Shown here: in pieces, positions 23,650 through 24,572 of the stretch | Layout: every line of letters starts with the position of its first letter | How positions within the stretch are numbered: position 1 is the stretch's first letter | Origin: Bacteroidales bacterium | GTDB lineage: Bacteria > Bacteroidota > Bacteroidia > Bacteroidales > UBA3824 | Direction: 5' to 3' | Assembly: GCA_016293845.1 (NCBI GenBank) | Contig: JAEDDH010000035.1 | Coordinates: 1-24,572, forward strand | Length of the DNA: 24,572 nt | Notes under the pieces: generated by a model | The model's input: the letters and a program-made list of their open reading frames with translations, nothing else | Told to the model about the DNA's origin: nothing | The model's database searches: none | Made by a program: the position numbers and the translations under genes

Positions 23650-23719
23650 GCACCGCGCTTGCGCGTGTCCCAGGCATTACTCAGTTGACACATTCGCAAC
23701 ATTTATACAAGCGCGGTGC
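23650..23719 (-). terminator. Long-stem RNA element, terminator or attenuator
   Basis: GCACCGCGCTTG (23719-23708) pairs perfectly over 12 bp with CAAGCGCGGTGC (23661-23650), which is followed by GTTTTTG. The 46-base loop holds an inner GTGTC/GACAC stem (23687-23691 with 23665-23669). The downstream arm can alternatively fold on itself as CGCGC/GCGCG around an AA. The U-run is short, so it may attenuate, stabilise the upstream mRNA, or be a small structured RNA. Confidence 0.6.
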
Positions 23720-23746
23720 TCGGTCTCCGTGGTTGGCGGGTTGGAG

Positions 23747-24013
23747 TTATAGTTTGTTGATACTTTCCTTCAATTCATTTTCTCGCGCTTTCATTCCTTC
23801 GAGTTCATTTTGCAAGGCTTGTTTTAGAATTTTATTATAATCATTTTCTCTAATACGAACGGAAATACAAGTAATTGCCATATAACTGCTACACAAATCC
23901 GTTACAGACACTCTATTATCTCCAATCTTAAAAGATACTGAACTTTTTCCATCTACTTTGCAATCGGTGTACTCACCTTGCGCAATCTTTGCGCTTAATT
24001 CTTCTTTTGTCAT
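23747..24013 (-). CDS. Hypothetical early small protein
   Basis: This 88-residue protein (MTKEELSAKIAQGEY) has a beta-type middle (KSSVSFKIGDNRVSVTDLC) and a coiled-coil C-terminus (EGMKARENELKESINKL). Its stop lies 28 bases before the long-stem RNA element. It is one of four small early genes and I recognise no family. Confidence 0.75.
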   Translation of the reverse strand: MTKEELSAKIAQGEYTDCKVDGKSSVSFKIGDNRVSVTDLCSSYMAITCISVRIRENDYNKILKQALQNELEGMKARENELKESINKL

Positions 24014-24032
24014 AGTTGTTATTGTTTATTTG

Positions 24033-24269
24033 TTAGTAATCGTAACCTATGATAATAAACTCGCCATCAATCTTTGATAACCATTTGTCAATATACTTTT
24101 GCGCTTCTTTGCTCGTTGCAAAATGCTTCGCTCGGCTTAATAATTGTGTGCGCTCATGACGCGTGCGCACAAACTCGGTGCGAAAACATTTTTCACCGTT
24201 AATAAGTATTAGAGGCTTACCGTTATAAATTGCAATCGTCTTGTGTTCGATGACATAATAAAGTATCAT
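24033..24269 (-). CDS. Hypothetical early small protein
   Basis: I use ATG 24269 (MILYYVIEHK), preceded by the A-rich leader AAACTATTACAATT shared in style by neighbouring genes, instead of the Met at 24323 inside the preceding gene. The 78-residue product is basic, with a beta-type start and a helix HFATSKEAQKYIDKWLSKID. It looks like a small DUF-type phage protein. No function is assigned. Confidence 0.7.
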   Translation of the reverse strand: MILYYVIEHKTIAIYNGKPLILINGEKCFRTEFVRTRHERTQLLSRAKHFATSKEAQKYIDKWLSKIDGEFIIIGYDY

Positions 24270-24288
24270 AATTGTAATAGTTTTATTA

Positions 24289-24513
24289 TTATTTTCTGAA
24301 ATACTCGAAATCAACACCTGCACGCTCGCAAGCGTTCTTTGCTGCTGTCAAAGTGCGATATTCGCCTTCTATTGGTTGGTTCGTTACCTCTCCATTTGGA
24401 GCAACCAATCGAAGGTCTTTGCTGCACTCAATCTTCCAAAAATACTCATACTTGTTGCCGCGTATGCTGTACACTTGGCGGATGTTTCTTCTAATAATAA
24501 CGGTTGTTTTCAT
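24289..24513 (-). CDS. Hypothetical early small protein, first of operon
   Basis: This 74-residue protein (MKTTVIIRRNIRQVYSIRGN) is basic and probably mixed alpha/beta; the end AKNACERAGVDFEYFRK forms a helix. It is the first gene after the partial promoter at the right edge, with a leader of about 36-40 bases containing AATTAAAACAATTACAATT. It belongs to the early cluster. No family is recognised. Confidence 0.75.
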   Translation of the reverse strand: MKTTVIIRRNIRQVYSIRGNKYEYFWKIECSKDLRLVAPNGEVTNQPIEGEYRTLTAAKNACERAGVDFEYFRK

Positions 24514-24556
24514 AATTGTAATTGTTTTAATTGTTAGTTGTTTTTGTTTGACGGTG

Positions 24557-24572
24557 CAAAGGTACTACTATT
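24557..24572 (-). promoter_or_regulatory. Partial promoter at right edge for the early operon
   Basis: A TACCTTTG -7 box (24564-24557) lies on the minus strand. The -33 box, expected at about 24584-24588, falls outside the window. The sequence 24538-24566 is an exact 29-bp copy of the leader and -7 region of the promoter at 281-311. Confidence 0.6.

Noticed and set aside
23601..23702. 34-codon N-terminal extension of the 128-residue early gene
   Set aside because: It translates the structured element and the 12-bp repeats (THTKTHTKT). The ATG at 23600 has an A-rich leader like its neighbours.
1..24572. Integrase, lysogeny repressor, tRNA genes or reverse transcriptase (diversity-generating) cassette
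   Set aside because: I looked on both strands and saw no matching motifs or folds. The phage may be virulent, or such genes may lie outside the window.

Overview
This window looks like most of the genome of a tailed, siphovirus-like phage of a Bacteroidota host, probably a gut Bacteroidales. Every convincing gene is on the minus strand, so transcription runs from high to low coordinates. The host assignment rests on promoters: five intergenic sites carry a perfect Bacteroidota-type pair (TTTG, 19-20 bases, TAnnTTTG). I see no integrase, tRNA, plus-strand gene or CRISPR array, and no sign of stop-codon recoding.

Region by region, in the direction of transcription. (1) 24.5-22.2 kb: six small early-type genes behind a partial promoter at the right edge. 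The last resembles a single-stranded DNA-binding protein and is followed by a strong terminator hairpin. (2) 22.2-16.9 kb: a tightly overlapping replication module with a small protein, a zinc-finger/Toprim primase, a VirE/SF3-like helicase, an orphan DNA methyltransferase, a SNF2-type helicase, a helix-turn-helix-like protein and a VRR-NUC nuclease. (3) 16.9-16.3 kb: the only long non-coding stretch. It holds 17 TTGCAA cores in about 390 bp around a 36-bp alternating purine-pyrimidine tract, which makes it a candidate replication origin or regulatory centre. (4) 16.3-13.4 kb: a ParB-like/methyltransferase fusion, then small and large terminase subunits. (5) 13.3-9.5 kb: portal, prohead protease, major capsid protein, a connector and a probable tail tube protein. 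(6) 9.4-8.3 kb: a lysis cassette of holin, M15-type peptidase and probable unimolecular spanin. (7) 8.26-7.57 kb: one gene with its own promoter and terminator, a moron-like unit. (8) 7.57-0.49 kb: tail assembly and completion proteins, tape measure and two large distal tail proteins. (9) Below 0.49 kb: promoter, terminator and second promoter, then a two-helix membrane protein gene that runs off the left edge.

The genes suffice for initiation, unwinding, recombination, DNA modification, packaging, head and tail assembly and lysis. Receptor-binding fibres, if any, lie in the distal tail proteins or outside the window. The features most worth a second look are the TTGCAA array with its Z-DNA-prone core beside a ParB-like methyltransferase, the near absence of GATC and GGCC tetramers, the apparently leaderless portal gene, the compact lysis cassette inside the tail region, and several RNA hairpins that could act as attenuators. 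Site counts were made by eye.
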